From Liolophura sinensis (taxonomy: Eukaryota; Mollusca; Polyplacophora; Chitonida; Chitonidae), in contig NC_088297.1 in the NCBI RefSeq assembly GCF_032854445.1, forward strand, positions 21,897,127 to 21,961,126: a stretch of DNA of 64,000 nt, read 5' to 3'. Numbering within the stretch: position 1 is the stretch's first letter; each line of letters opens with the position of its first letter. Under the pieces are notes generated by a model. The model searched no databases. It saw only the letters and a program-made list of their open reading frames with translations, and was not told the origin of the DNA. Positions 31,307 to 43,084 of the stretch are shown in pieces. A program made the translations under genes and the position numbers.

Positions 31307-31690
31307 GTAAGGTTTAGGTGGATTTCGGAAAGAGCCTGCTTCTGTATTTATTTACTTATGGTATTGGTATCTTTGATTTTTGATGCTATACTTTCGCCAT
31401 ACTTTCGAATTTTACTGACGAACTTCGAGATGTACCGTTGACCGTTTATTGCCTTCAAATTCCAGTGAACACTCAAACATAATAATTTGTAAATTTTAAC
31501 AGACAGTTTGCTAAGTGATGCTAGAATGTATTCTGATATCATAACACAACATTCTGTCATATTCAACATAGTAGCCTGTTAAAGAAAACCTTTATCGGAA
31601 CAGGCCAATCTATTGATTAATCTTTTGTGATTTTTTTTGTCTTTTTTGTATTGTTTTGAGAAATTTTCTCCGCCCATATTTCGAGCTTAC

Positions 31691-32000
31691 CTTGGGCTCT
31701 TTCTATCATCGTGTTCACACATATGCCCAAATCACCAAGTTTGTAGCCAGTTCGTGTTTCCCGACACATCCGCCATAGCCCGATGTTGTATAGACGGTTC
31801 TCGTCCTCAAGATTCGGGTAATTGGTAGTGAAATGTTCTCCCCATGACGTAGTGGAGAACGCAGTCCCGCTCAACAGATTGGCCACGAGCCCCACAGACC
31901 AAAGCCGTGCGGATGAGTACTGGACAAACTTTTTATGGCATTGCCGAGCCCCATCGTCTGAACTATTTAAAAGTTTTGTAAGCAGATCAAACTCGAATTG
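31691..32000 (-). CDS. Claudin/PMP22-like four-TM protein, first seen exon
   Basis: The strong donor CCAAG|GTAAGC ends it; the 5' limit is an acceptor-like TTTTACTCCAG at 32001-32011 and is less sure. It encodes a polar start, TM1 (LWSVGLVANLLSGTAFSTT) and the large extracellular loop with the family signature: W, then IGLWRMC, then a second Cys 15 residues on (LGDLGIC). Claudin/PMP22-superfamily proteins are four-pass membrane proteins of cell junctions or ion-channel complexes. The three exons join with agreeing phases into about 205 residues, normal for the family. No ATG lies in frame upstream of TM1 here, so the start codon is probably in another exon. Exact subfamily not determined. Confidence 0.8.
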
Positions 32001-33385
32001 CTGGAGTAAAACGTAGAAACAAGGTTGCGGAAGAATCCTCTACTCTGTCACAAGACCACTCCGATCAAAGAGAGGCTAGGCCAGAGCCACTCGATGAAAT
32101 AGGCTGTGCCCCTTTATTTCGTGAGGTGCTATTGACTGTTGGCCACCCATGAAAAGGACATCCGTCCCCAGCTGTGTACAGGGAAGATTGTCTGCGTGTT
32201 ACTTAAGGGTTTTTAAATTTACATTTTTTAGGTATATTCATTGATCTAAATGTCGATATTTCTTTGACAGCAATAGTCAACAGGTGTGCTCAATTTCAAA
32301 TGCACCGTGGATCATTTACAAATTCCTCTCGCATCACTTCTGTGTAAAGGATCCTGTGTATTTTCTCTGCAAATCTGTCAAAAATATACATTTCTAAAGG
32401 CAATTGAAAGGTCATATTTGTTTATACTTTTGGTGCTGAAACATCTTCGCAGCATGCTATCATTCAGTCTTCCAAACGAGCAGAACTCTCAGAATCAAGG
32501 TGGCAAAATGAAATACCTTGATCATGGGAAAATTTTTAGGTGAAATACAGTTTTTAAAGCGGTCAGGTCAAACTGACTGAAAGGGTTCCTTATTTCTTAA
32601 ACTTATTTTAAGAAATAAGTCTCCATTCAAGTCAACTTAAGTGCAATATTTTACCTACCGATAAATCAGGTGAGTCGTGGTGCGGTATGCATTTTCACTG
32701 TATGTAGACAGGAAATATGTATGACATTAATACTAGTAGATAACATATGGCCAGTGTGTACCAAAATCATCAACGACCCCATGAGCTAATCTTAAAACTA
32801 AAAGAAACTGTTACATAAGTGTCCATATGAAAGATTACTCCATGTTAAATATCCTATTTTAGGAATAATATTTTTTTTTAAAATTTAAATTTACATATTG
32901 CACTTTTCTGTTATCTCTTCGGTTTAATATCACAATTATTGATCAAGGTTGCTTACACAGGATAACAAAGGCCTTTCGTAGTGTAAGTTACAGTTGTGGG
33001 TATGGGAACTTTTAAGCTGTCATGGAACTGTGCTTGTTCCTTACTGACTTGTTTGAGGGTTATAAGAGCTCTTTCTTATAACCTTATAAAGGTTTACTAT
33101 AGGTTTATTAAACATGTTTAAAGTGTAAACGCATGAAGAGCTTATAATAAACATTTAAAAAATCTGTGGTGCTCCAATTTTCTCCTATGATTTCTCAAAG
33201 GTTACTATTCCTTCTGATCACCGTAAGCTTAGTAAGAACCCAATTACATCAATATCAGCACATATAATATTTTTGTTTATTTGTCACCGTAACTTTTCAG
33301 CTCTTACATGTGCATATAGTGTTGAAATGGTCGAGAAGTCACCTTGCCCCAAGGAACTAATATGGGTTATTCTGCGTATAAGGGG
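32001..33385. other. AT-rich sequence with hairpins, no gene seen
   Basis: A perfect 13-bp stem with a 5-base loop lies at 32589-32619 (CTTATTTCTTAAA). A 10-bp stem GGTTATAAGA...TCTTATAACC lies at about 33058-33085. No supported exon; the missing first exon of the claudin-like gene could be here. Confidence 0.4.
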
Positions 33386-33506
33386 GCCTCGGTTGTTCCT
33401 TTCCTAGAAGCCTCTCGTCGTATGTGAGAAGGTCTTCCAGCAACCTGCGTGATGGTCGTGCGTTTCCCATGGACTCCTTCCACCACAATACTGGTCGCCT
33501 TTGTAT
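33386..33506 (+). mobile_element. SINE fragment
   Basis: GGCCTCGGTTG start, then CGTCGTATGTGAGAAGGTCT, CAGCAACCTGCGTGATGGTC and CCACCACAATACTGGTCGCC. The middle of the head is deleted. Confidence 0.85.
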
Positions 33507-33722
33507 AAGTGAGTAAGTGAGTGAGTGAGTGCTTGGGGTTTAACGTCTTGCTCAACAATTTTTCAGTCATATGACGACGAAGGAATCCTTAGAGTGCATG
33601 TAATGTTTGTTGCACGATTTCCACCGCTCTTTTATCTAGTGCTGCTTCACTGAGACGCCTTAGCGAAGGCAAGTAAGGCGCCCCGCCTGAGCCATTATAC
33701 TGATACGGGTCAACCAGTCGTC
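33507..33722 (+). mobile_element. Second SINE-type repeat
   Basis: Begins with a GTGAGTGAGTGAGTG run, then TTGGGGTTTAACGTCTTGCT, TTTCAGTCATATGACGACG, GATTTCCACCGCTCTTTTAT and GCCATTATACTGATACGGGT. I recognise this as a repeat common in molluscan genomes. No pol III head was identified. Confidence 0.65.
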
Positions 33723-33724
33723 AA

Positions 33725-36700
33725 GCCTACCGTGACCCTTTCAGACTGTCCTCACTACAATGTGAAAAAGTGGGCCGTCACGTCTTTCGGAACCCTTTCA
33801 GACTATCCTCACTATACTGTGACAGACTGGGTCGTCAAGCCTACCGTGACTCTTTCAGACTGTCCTCACTATACTGTGACAGAGTGGGCCGTCACCTCTT
33901 CCGTGGCCCTTTCAGAGCGTCCCCACTATAATGTGACTGAGCGGGCCGTTTTGCCTTCCTTGAGCAGTTCAAACTATCTCCACTTTACTATGACAGAATG
34001 GGGCGTCAGAGTGCCCGACTACACTGTGACAATGTGAAGCGTCGTTTCTTCCGTGACCCGTTCACATTGTCTTCACTATACTGGTACTGAGTGGGCCGTC
34101 ATGTCTTCTGTGACCCCTTCACACCGTTCTCACTAAACTGTGACAGAGTGGGCCATCAGGCCTACCGTGACCCTTTCAGGCTGTCCTCATTATTACTGTG
34201 ACAAAGTGGACCGTCACGTTTTCGGAACCCTTTCAGACTATCCTCACTATCCTGTGGACAGTCATGCCTACCATGACCAATTCTGACTGTCCTCACTATA
34301 CTGTGACGAGTGGGCGGTCACGTCTGCCGTGACCCTTTCACACTTTCGTCACTATACTGTGATAGAGCGGGCCTTCACGTCTTCCGGGACCCATTTAGAC
34401 CATCCTCACTATACTGTGACATAGTGGGCCGTCATGCCTACTGTAACCTTTCAGACTGCCCTCACTATACTGTGACAGAGTGGGCCGTCATGTCTTCCGG
34501 GACCCATTCACACTATTCTCTCTATGCTATGACTGGATGGGCCTCTGTGACCCTTTCAGACCGTACTCATTTTATTGTTACTGGGTTGGCCGTTATGTCT
34601 TCCGTGACCCTTTCAAACAGCTCTCAGTTTACTGTGATTGAGTTGGCCGTCATTCAGACTGCTCCCAGTATACTCTGTGTGGGTGTGCGTCAAGTCTTCC
34701 ATGAGCCTTTCAGATCTTCGTCGATATACTATGACAGAGTGCAGCCTTATGTGTTCCGTGACCAGATCAGATTATCCACATTATAATGAGGCAGAGTGGG
34801 CCGTCATGTCTTCCGTGACCCTTGCAGACTTTCTTTACTATACTGTAACAAAGTGGGCCGTCATACCTACCGTGCCCTTTTCGGACCGTCCGTACATACT
34901 GTAACAAAGTGGGCCGTCATACCTACCGTGCCCTTTTCGGACCGTCCTTACTTACTGTAACAAAGTGGGCCGTCATACCTACCGTGCCCTTTTCGGACCA
35001 TCCTTATTTACTGTAACAAAGTGGGCCGTCATACCTACCGTGCCCTTTTCGGACCGTCCTTATTAACTGTAATTGGATGGACCGTTTAAACTGCTCCCAA
35101 TCATGCTAACATACTGTATCTGGATGTGCGCCATGTCTTCCATCAGCCACTCAGGCTGCCCCCTGTACACTATATCTGGGTGTGCGCCATAACTTCTGTG
35201 AGCCACTCAGACCGCCCCCAAGGCACTCTGTCTGGGTGAGCGCCATGTCTTCTGTGAGCCACTCAGACTGTCCCCAGTGTACTCTGTCTGGGTGTGCGCC
35301 ATATCTTCCATGACCCGTTCAGACTGCCCCCAGTGCATTCTATCTGTGTGTGCGCCATGTCTTCCATCAGCCACTCAGGCTGCCCCCTGTACACTATATC
35401 TGGGTGTACGCCAAAACTTCTGTGAGCCACTCAGACAGCCCCCAAGGCACTCTGTCTGGGTGAGTGCCATGTCTTCTGTGAGCCACTCAAACTGCCCCCG
35501 GTGCACTCTGCCTGGGTGTGCGCCATGTCTTCCATGACCCGTTCAGACTGCCCCAAGTGCACTCTGTCTGGGTGTGCGCCATGTCTTCCGTAAGCCATTC
35601 AGACTGCCCCCAGTGCACTCTGTCTGGGTGAGCGCCATGTCTTCCACGATCCGTTCAGACAGCCCCCAGTGCACTCTGTCTTGGTGTGCGCCATGTCTTC
35701 CATAAGCCACTCAGAATGCTCCCAGTGAACTCTGTCTGGGTGAGCGCCATGTCTTCCATAAGCCACTTAGACTGCCCCCAGCGCACTCTGTCCGGGTGTG
35801 CGCCATGTCTTCCATGACCCGTTCAGACTGCCCCCAGTGCACTCTGTCTGGGTGTGTGCCATGTCTTCCATTAGCCACTCAGGCTGCCCCCTGTACACTA
35901 TATCTGGGTGTACGCCATGTCTCCCATGATCCACTCAAACTACCCTCAGTATACTCTGCCTGGGTGTGCGTCATATCTTCCGTGAGTCGTTCAGATTTCC
36001 CCCAGTATACTCTGCCTGGGTGTGCGCCATGTCTTCCATGATCCACTCAAACTACGCCCTGTATACTCTGTCCGGGTGTGTGTCATATCTTCCGTGAGTC
36101 GTTCTGATTTCTCCCAGTCTTCCGTGGGTCATTCAGACTGCCCCCACTACACTCTGTCTGGGTATGCCCCATGTCTTCCATGACCCGTTCAGACTGCCCC
36201 AAGTGCACTCTGTCTGGGTGAACGCCATGTCTTCTGTGAGCCACTCAGACTGCCCCCAGTGCACTCTGTCTGGGTATGCCCCATGTCTTCCATAACCCGT
36301 TCAGACTGCCCCCAGTGCACTCTGTCTGGGTGTGTGCCATGTCTTCCATTAGCCACTCAGGCTGCCCCCTGTACACTATATCTGGGTGTACGCCATGTCT
36401 TCCATGATCCACTCAAACTACCCTCAGTATACTCTGCCTGGGTGTGCGTCATATCTTCCGTGAGTCGTTCAGATTTCCCCCAGTATACTGTCTGGGTGTG
36501 CGCCATGTCTTCCATGATCCACTCAAACTACGCCCTGTATCCTCTGTCCGGGTGTGTGTCATATCTTCCGTGAGTCGTTCTGATTTCTCCCAGTCTTCCG
36601 TGGGTCATTCAGACTGCCCCCACTACACTCTGTCTGGGTATGCCCCATGTCTTCCATGACCCGTTCAGACTGCCCCAAGTGCACTCTGTCTGGGTATGCC

Positions 36701-37300
36701 CCATGTCTTTCGTGAACCCTTCAGACTGCCCCCAGTGCACTCTGTATGAGTGTGGGCCGTGTTTTCTGTGAGCCACTCAGGCTGCCCCCAGTGCACTCTG
36801 TCGGAGTGTGCGCCGTGTCTTCCATGACCCGTTCAGACTGCCCCAAGTGCACTCTGTCCGGGTGTGTGTCATATCTTCCGTGAGTCGTTCTGATTTCTCC
36901 CAGTCTTCCGTGGGTCATTCAGACTGCCCCCACTACACTCTGTCTGGGTATGCCCCATGTCTTCCATGACCCGTTCAGACTGCCCCCAGTACACTCTGTA
37001 TGGGTGTGGGTCGTGTTTTCTGTGAGCCACTCAGGCTGCCCCCAGTGCACTCTGTATGGGTGTGGGTGGTGTTTTCTGTGAGCCACTCAGACTGCCCCCA
37101 ATGCACTCTGTCCGGGTGTCCTTCATGTCTTCTATGAGGTGTTCAGACTGTCCTCGGTGCACTCTGTATGGATGTGCGTCATATCTTTCGTGAACCGTTC
37201 AGACTGCTCCCAGTATAATGTTTTGGGTGTCCGTCAAGTCTTCCGTGAGCCGTTCAGATTGGCCTCCCTATACAGTGACACAGTTGGCCGTCACGGAGCC
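33725..37300. repeat. 56-57 bp minisatellite, about 3.6 kb
   Basis: Roughly 60 diverged units. The first part (to about 35080) follows CTTTCAGACTGTCCTCACTA, TACTGTGACAGAGTGGGCCG, TCACGTCTTCCGTGAC; the second follows GTTCAGACTGCCCCCAGTGC, ACTCTGTCTGGGTGTGCGCC, ATGTCTTCCATGACC. A block of four almost identical units lies at 34870-35060, and multi-unit blocks recur near 36070, 36550 and 36860. ORFs are by-products. Confidence 0.95.
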
Positions 37301-37344
37301 CGTGTTATGCATGCGGAAATATTTAATCAACTTTCGTGAATAAA

Positions 37345-37520
37345 ATTGCATTAGTTGATAGTTAAAAACATGTTGTGCATGCTAAGTTCAAGAGAATGCA
37401 TGTGTATAAAGTGTCATTAGAAAGGAATCGTGTTTACTAACATGACTTTCAAGATTTCTGCAGAAATTTTGCTAATGGTGGCATTGATGTAAATCGAACG
37501 TAGAGAGTGGCGCATGCGTA
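37345..37520. mobile_element. Half copy of a TIR element
   Basis: AGAATGCATGTGTATAAAG and TGGTGGCATTGATGTAAA ... GTGGCGCATGCG match the right half of the element at 49958-50345. Confidence 0.6.
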
Positions 37521-38251
37521 TAATGTATGTGCCAGCTTGCCCCTTAATATTAGTAAAACAAAATGCATGCATATAAATGTATCCAAAAATAAGGCACTTT
37601 CGCCACCGTTATATTTGCACGGCGTTGAAATAGCCAGCCTACAAGAACACAAGTTATTGGGAGTTTATTTTAATTCAGGGCTGTCTTGGACATCTCACGT
37701 TAACTTTATTGGTAAGAAAGTATCCAGAAATATTGCCATCATGAAACGCATTCGAGCAAATGTCAACAAAAATACACTGCTTATTTTCTACTTCTCTCTG
37801 ATATTCCCTTGTCTTTCCTAAGCAAATGGTTTATAGGATAACCCATACACGAGGCATCTCCATTTCTTAGTGAATGTTCAGAAACGCATCATCACCTCCT
37901 CGTAAAGACTGGATCATGCGGCCCCAATATTTAAGAACCTCAAAATCCTCCCAATTGCACAAATGCACATACTCATCCTTGCTACTCGCACATAAATTCA
38001 TTCACCAATCACTCTCTCTTCCTCACAGAATTATACAGCTGTTCAAAAGTCAATCTGACGTTCACATTTACACAATCAGATCCTATTCTTTCAATCTCCA
38101 TGCGCCTTTTCTAATTTTGAGTCTATCCACACATTTCATCAGATCATCAGCCCCAAGGGAATGGAACAGACTCCCTCCATACCTCAAAGTAATCACTATC
38201 ACGTCTTTATTCAAATCCAGGTTAAACGATTTTTTAATTAACAATATTTGA
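37507..38251 (+). pseudogene. LINE reverse-transcriptase ORF, 3' end, broken
   Basis: Two frames hold the C-terminal end of a non-LTR retrotransposon polymerase. 37540-37821: LNISKTKCMHIN, then HKLLGVYFNSGLSWTSHV, the usual LG(V/I)..D..L.W..H block after the catalytic domain. After a frame change at about 37822-37900, 37900-38251 gives SAPREWNRLPPYLK, the typical NSLP-type C-terminus. The catalytic YxDD part is absent (5' truncation). Jockey/CR1-like lineage is my guess only. An ATT-rich microsatellite follows at about 38436-38452. Confidence 0.8.
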
Positions 38252-38258
38252 CGTATCT

Positions 38259-38640
38259 TCATATTAGTCATACAATCTACGAGACAGGGGTGTGACACGA
38301 AATATTATTCACACTGTTGTATAGTTAACTTAGGTGTTTATAGTATTACATTTTCTGTGGAAGTTTTTTTTCCAAGTGAATTTGTTTTTTGTTAATACAG
38401 TTGTTCACTAATTATCGCTCCTCACAAAGCATGTATTATTATTATTATTTGATAATAATGAGTCAGGGATAGAACAAGTCCCTCGGACTTTATTCCCGCC
38501 ATTTACGGGATATGTCATTATACTATAGAAAAGGGGGAATCTTCTCTATAATATCAAGTAAGACTTAATATCCGTGAGAACTTTCTGAAATTGAACCAGA
38601 CAGGAACTGCTGGACTAACGATCGATATACATGTACATGT
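38259..38640. other. LINE 3' flank, AT-rich
   Basis: Contains TATTATTATTATTATT at about 38436-38452, possibly the LINE tail. No gene. Confidence 0.4.
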
Positions 38641-38653
38641 ATTTATTCCACAG

Positions 38654-38943
38654 CTGACAAATCCAGATATGGCATGCCCTTTCGACCAAAGATATTTATA
38701 CTCTGTCCATTAATCCCCTGCTGTCCAGGCTGTGTCCGTTGGAACAAGTTTTACGAGTTTCCTATCACTTGTACATCTGGCCAGACCGTCACAAGCTGCC
38801 AATTCAATTCAACTGTATATGCACTTTAATCCACGTGCGGCTTTATGTCGGGCCTACACGATGAAATGGCTATCAGGCCAGATGTACACAATGGGTGGCT
38901 TATCGCAGACTGCAGTTGTCAAGACACCCAACTGTGCTGCTGA
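38654..38943 (+). pseudogene. Cysteine-rich exon-like ORF with one internal stop
   Basis: After an acceptor-like TTTATTCCACAG, the frame reads DKSRYGMPFRPKIF, then CPLIPCCPGCVRW, then TCTSGQTVTSCQFNS. It meets TAA at 38827-38829, and continues in the same frame TCGFMSGLHDEMAI to DCSCQDTQLCC and a TGA. Clusters of Cys on both sides of the stop suggest one disrupted secreted, cysteine-rich module. It lies 550 bp before the EGF gene, on the same strand. Not recognised. Confidence 0.35.
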
Positions 38944-39493
38944 CATGAACCTGAGTAGAAATTAGGTAATTTATTTATACACAACGGTTTGCAATTTAAG
39001 AGGAGGATAGACACATACTAACAATGTCTACTGAACATGGCATTGACAAATAAACAATTTTTACTTAGAGGCTATTATTCAAAAGGGTGAATATATTTAT
39101 CAAAGCATTGCATGCATTATCAAAACAGTGGATGCATTTATCATAACAGCAAGCACACAGAATTAAGTGAGCATGACAAATACTCGAAGCTATTATTACT
39201 GTATAATATATCCCTTTAATAATACATATATTTATGTATGGTGAATTAGTTCAAAAAATTCAATTTAATTCGCAATACAACCGGGTCCTTGGCTGGTTTG
39301 CATTGAGTGAAAAGATATCTCTGTCGCTCTAAGAATAGACAAACAAAGAATTAGCGTAAACAGGACATGACATGAATGCCATTACAAAAAACACATCAAA
39401 CATTTCCTGCTCCGCCCACTGGGGAGTTGTGTTTAGCATGGCTATACTGCGCTGGCAGTTTGTGTCGGTTCATCTGTAAGTAATCACTGCGCG
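38944..39493. other. Upstream region of the EGF-repeat gene
   Basis: AT-rich until about 39400, then less so. No clear TATA box. 5' UTR of the gene below is presumed to lie near 39420-39493. Confidence 0.35.
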
Positions 39494-39596
39494 ATGAAGC
39501 CCGTGTGTCATAATTACTGGCGACCAACAATCTTGTCAGGCACGGTGTTTACGCTGGTCATGTTCATGTCATTTTGTATCGTCATCTCTGACCGAG
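39494..39596 (+). CDS. Secreted multi-EGF protein, exon 1 (signal peptide)
   Basis: ATG at 39494 gives MKPVCHNYWRPTIL and a hydrophobic core (GTVFTLVMFMSFCIVIS), ending at a strong donor GAG|GTAAGT. One base of a split codon remains, which agrees with the GC start of the next exon. The long N-terminal region before the core could also act as a signal anchor. Confidence 0.72.
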
Positions 39597-40296
39597 GTAA
39601 GTCAACCAAAGATCCATCAAGGGATATTACTCTCACCCCCATCCCCTAAGACAGATCACTCTCTGAAAACGGCAGTTACAAAGAACCTGGTACGCTAAAG
39701 TGAAGAATCGGCCCCAGAGAGGAAAGATAGTGCAAATTTCAAAATCCCGGCATAATTCTGTAAATTTCCAAATCAGAAGTACTTGACTGAAGCACCCATA
39801 TACGTTGCTTGCGTAGAGTTGCTCAGGAATAAACCACCAAAATTAACTGTGCTCTCGAACAAAGAAAAAAAAGTGCCAAAACCCCCTAAAAAACAACAAC
39901 AACAACAAAAAAAAAACAAACAAAAAAAAAACAACAAAGAACGAAGTTACTGTAAGGAACCAGTAGCACTTGAGAAAGAGTTCGAATCCCATTGATTTTT
40001 TTCCTTTGGAAACATAATTTTGTGTGAGTAATGATACAAACCAAATTGTATTAAATAAGTATTACCCTGAATCAGAATAGATAATTGTTATGTCATCCTA
40101 ATATGTAACATGTGGCAACTACAACAAAATCATACTTGAATTCTGCTTGAGAGCACATGTGGTCGTTTTTCAGGAACTAGTGATGTTATGTGTAATATCT
40201 AGCGGAAAGGAATATAGTATATAGACAAAGATATTTCAGTGTGACTAAAGTAGGCTATTTTTTCTCAGTTTTATAACCTATACATTGTGAACACAA

Positions 40297-40372
40297 ATAT
40301 TTATTTATTTGTTTGATTGATGTTTTACGCCGTACTCAATAATATTTCACTTATACGACAGCGGCCAAATTT
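40297..40372 (-). mobile_element. SINE 3' fragment
   Basis: ATTTATTTGTTTGATTGATG, TTTTACGCCGTACTCAATAA, CACTTATACGACAGCGGCCA. Severe truncation. It lies in the intron of the EGF gene. Confidence 0.85.
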
Positions 40373-40534
40373 GTACACAAATTGTGAATGTGTTACACAG
40401 TGCGTGGACCTAAGATATGATTCATTTTTCCCAGCTTAGCTTTGAGAATACAAATCTATACTCATTGATTTACTAACCACATGATAATTATCAAGCTAAT
40501 ATACCCATTTTTGAATCCACCATGCCGGTTAAAA

Positions 40535-40935
40535 TACCATATGTTCATTCTCGCGGTCATAACGTTCTTCTAAATTATGCATCAGACGTGGTTACAAGTG
40601 GGTATTTGTGCTCTCGCGTGTATGCTCTTCTTCTGAATCAAACAGCACTGGTTACAAGACCGTATCTGCGTTCTTGTAGGCATATCGTTTTTCCAATTAA
40701 AAAGCAATGAACTCAGAACCGTATCTGCCTTCTCGTAGGCACATCGTTTTTTCCAGTTCAACAGCAATGAATGCAAGACAGTGTCTGCCTTCTTGCAGGC
40801 ATATGTTTCTTTCCAATCCAATAGCAATGGTTACAAGACCGTATCTGCCTTCTCGCAGGCAAGTCGTTTTTCTAATCCAGCAGCAATGAATACAAGACTG
40901 TATCTGCTTTCTCGCAAGCATGCCGTTTTCGTGCC
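40535..40935. repeat. About 58-bp minisatellite in an intron
   Basis: Around seven diverged copies of ACAAGACCGTATCTGCCTTC, TCGCAGGCAT.TCGTTTTTCC, AATCCA.CAGCAATG. ORFs on both strands here are by-products. Confidence 0.88.
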
Positions 40936-41135
40936 TTAGTTTTGTTGCTTTGGATGTTTTGACCGATGAGCTATTCCTTCATTTGTATTTTAAATGGTAT
41001 TTATGGTATTTGTACATCAGACATTTGTAACTATTCCTATAAAGTCCCAAAGTATAATTAGACAAAAATCATGAATGAAAAAAAAACACCTTTGTTTTTG
41101 TGGTATTATGACGTAATATTTCTTATCTGTTTAAG

Positions 41136-41720
41136 GCACGTGTCCGATGGGTAGATACGGACCCACGTGCGAGGACTCGTGTATCTGCCCCGGTAGAATG
41201 GTACCCACCTGTCACAAAACAACTGGGGGATGTACAGGGGAGTGTAGTCCCGGCTATATTGGGCCAGACTGCCGTCATGATATTGGCGTATGTCCGGATG
41301 GCATTCGCGGCTCTTCCTGTCAATACAACTGCAGCTGTCCAAACCGGCAAACACCCACCTGTGACAGAGAGAGTGGGATATGCACAGGGCAATGTGATGC
41401 TGGCTTTACTGGACCAGACTGTCAACCTGCCACATGTCCTGTCGGGAAATATGGTCCAACATGTCAAAACACCTGTAACTGTCCGAACAGACAATCAGCC
41501 ATCTGTAACAAGACCACTGGGGCATGTACAGGACAGTGTAACCCCGGCTATACTGGACAGGACTGCCAACCTGTCCTGTGTCCTGTCGGGAAATACGGAT
41601 CCACATGTCAGAACACCTGTAACTGTCCGAACAGACAATCAGCCATCTGTGACAAGACGACTGGGGCATGTACAGGACAGTGTAACCCCGACTATACTGA
41701 ACAAGACTGCCAAAGATCAG
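41136..41720 (+). CDS. Secreted multi-EGF protein, exon 2
   Basis: The acceptor TTATCTGTTTAAG is followed by GC, completing the codon from exon 1, and the donor TCAG|GTAAAT ends it. It encodes four EGF-like modules of about 45 residues: CPMGRYGPTCEDSCIC..., CPDGIRGSSCQYNCSC..., CPVGKYGPTCQNTCNC..., CPVGKYGSTCQNTCNC... . Each closes with C.G.C..G(Y/F).G.DC. This tandem laminin/EGF pattern is typical of MEGF10/Draper and SREC-like scavenger receptors. Modules 3 and 4 are almost identical; module 4 has DYTEQDC in place of the usual G(Y/F)TGQDC. The exon ends in phase 1, so more exons must follow; none was found in the window. Confidence 0.88.
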
Positions 41721-41928
41721 GTAAATCGAATATCCTTACCATTTAAATTTCCGGTTTATTTTTAAATTAGCTAAATTTAACAAAAGGGGCATGTTTCCTA
41801 AAATAGTATATGTGTTTTTTTTTTGTATTATTATAATGTCGATATGAGTGTGAATCTGACCGCACAGGTGCTGCTTTGACGGCATGGACTCGCCCTGCAA
41901 CAACAGGACACACCATATGTACACACAG

Positions 41929-42118
41929 GGGGCCTCCGCGGCCGAGGTAGTCAGGGTGCCAGCACGGCGCAATGACCCAGGAGCCTCTCACCAATGCGGT
42001 CGCTGTGAGTTCAAGTCCAGCACATGCTCACTTCTTCTCCCGCCGTACGTGGGAAGGTCTGACAGTAACCTGCGCGTGGCCCATTGTTTCCCCCGGGCTC
42101 AGCTCGGTTTCCTCCCAT
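41929..42118 (+). mobile_element. SINE with variant head
   Basis: Head GGCCTCCGCGGCCGAGGTAG, B-box region GTGAGTTCAAGTCC, CGTACGTGGGAAGGTCTGAC, ending at CCTCCCATTAATTTA without the tail. Confidence 0.88.
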
Positions 42119-42390
42119 TAATTTATACATTTTGCGAAGTGTTAACCAAACGTCATGAGTTCTATCCCTGCTCCACAAATGCCAAACTCTTAAATTTAGC
42201 AGTAGTAAAGTTATATATTGCATTTAGATTAAGACAGCAGTTTATAGTGTACCCACAGGAGAATCTTCCCAAGTGTTACGACCCAAACTGTCTGTATTAT
42301 AAAGAGATGGCTTGTTCGAAATACACGACAGTTTAGCCGCACAAAAAAGTAACCAAAACCAGCAGATTTTATTTTACAACAATTTATTAG

Positions 42391-42486
42391 CTTAACAAGA
42401 ACAGATAATAAGACTTATACAAATACTAAAGTACTTAAGTTTAACAAGAAAGGATAGCAGTATCTATACAAATACTAAAGTACTTA
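42391..42486. repeat. 48-bp tandem duplication
   Basis: Two copies ending TATACAAATACTAAAGTACTT, each beginning TTAACAAGAA. Confidence 0.7.
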
Positions 42487-43084
42487 CGGTGTCAAGTCCA
42501 AACGGACGCATATATTCCACAATATATATATCACACAGGCATAAATGCTCAGAGGCAAATTCACAAGAGGGAAAATCCACAGTATAACTGAGTGGATGAC
42601 AGGGTCCGTGTACTAATAGGCACAGTGTATACAAGAGCACGAATTAAACATACAAGTTCAGACTGAACAAGTGCTCGGTGGAGATAGGATATAACAAAGC
42701 CAGAGGCTATAGAGACACCAAAATTCAGCACAAATGGCCTACTAAAGTAATACACAGCAAAAGCATCCAAGCTCTCAATAATTCTCCTTTCTCCGTTCTC
42801 TGTTCTCTCCGTTTGACCTGCTTTCATAGGTCTTATATAGCCTGGTGGAATTGTCTAGAATAAGAAAATTCCTGAACACTTGATGTAAACAAACAGGCAC
42901 CGAACTGAGCGCATTCTGGAATATTCTAAGGTAGAGGCAGACAGCAGGCGCTGAACTCAGCGTATGTAAACAGTGGCAAGCTAAATTTAGAAACTGACGG
43001 CAGTCGTGCACATAACACCAAGGCTTTCAGAAAAAAGACAAATATTCACATATTTCACCAGTATGTAAACAATCAATATTTTTC

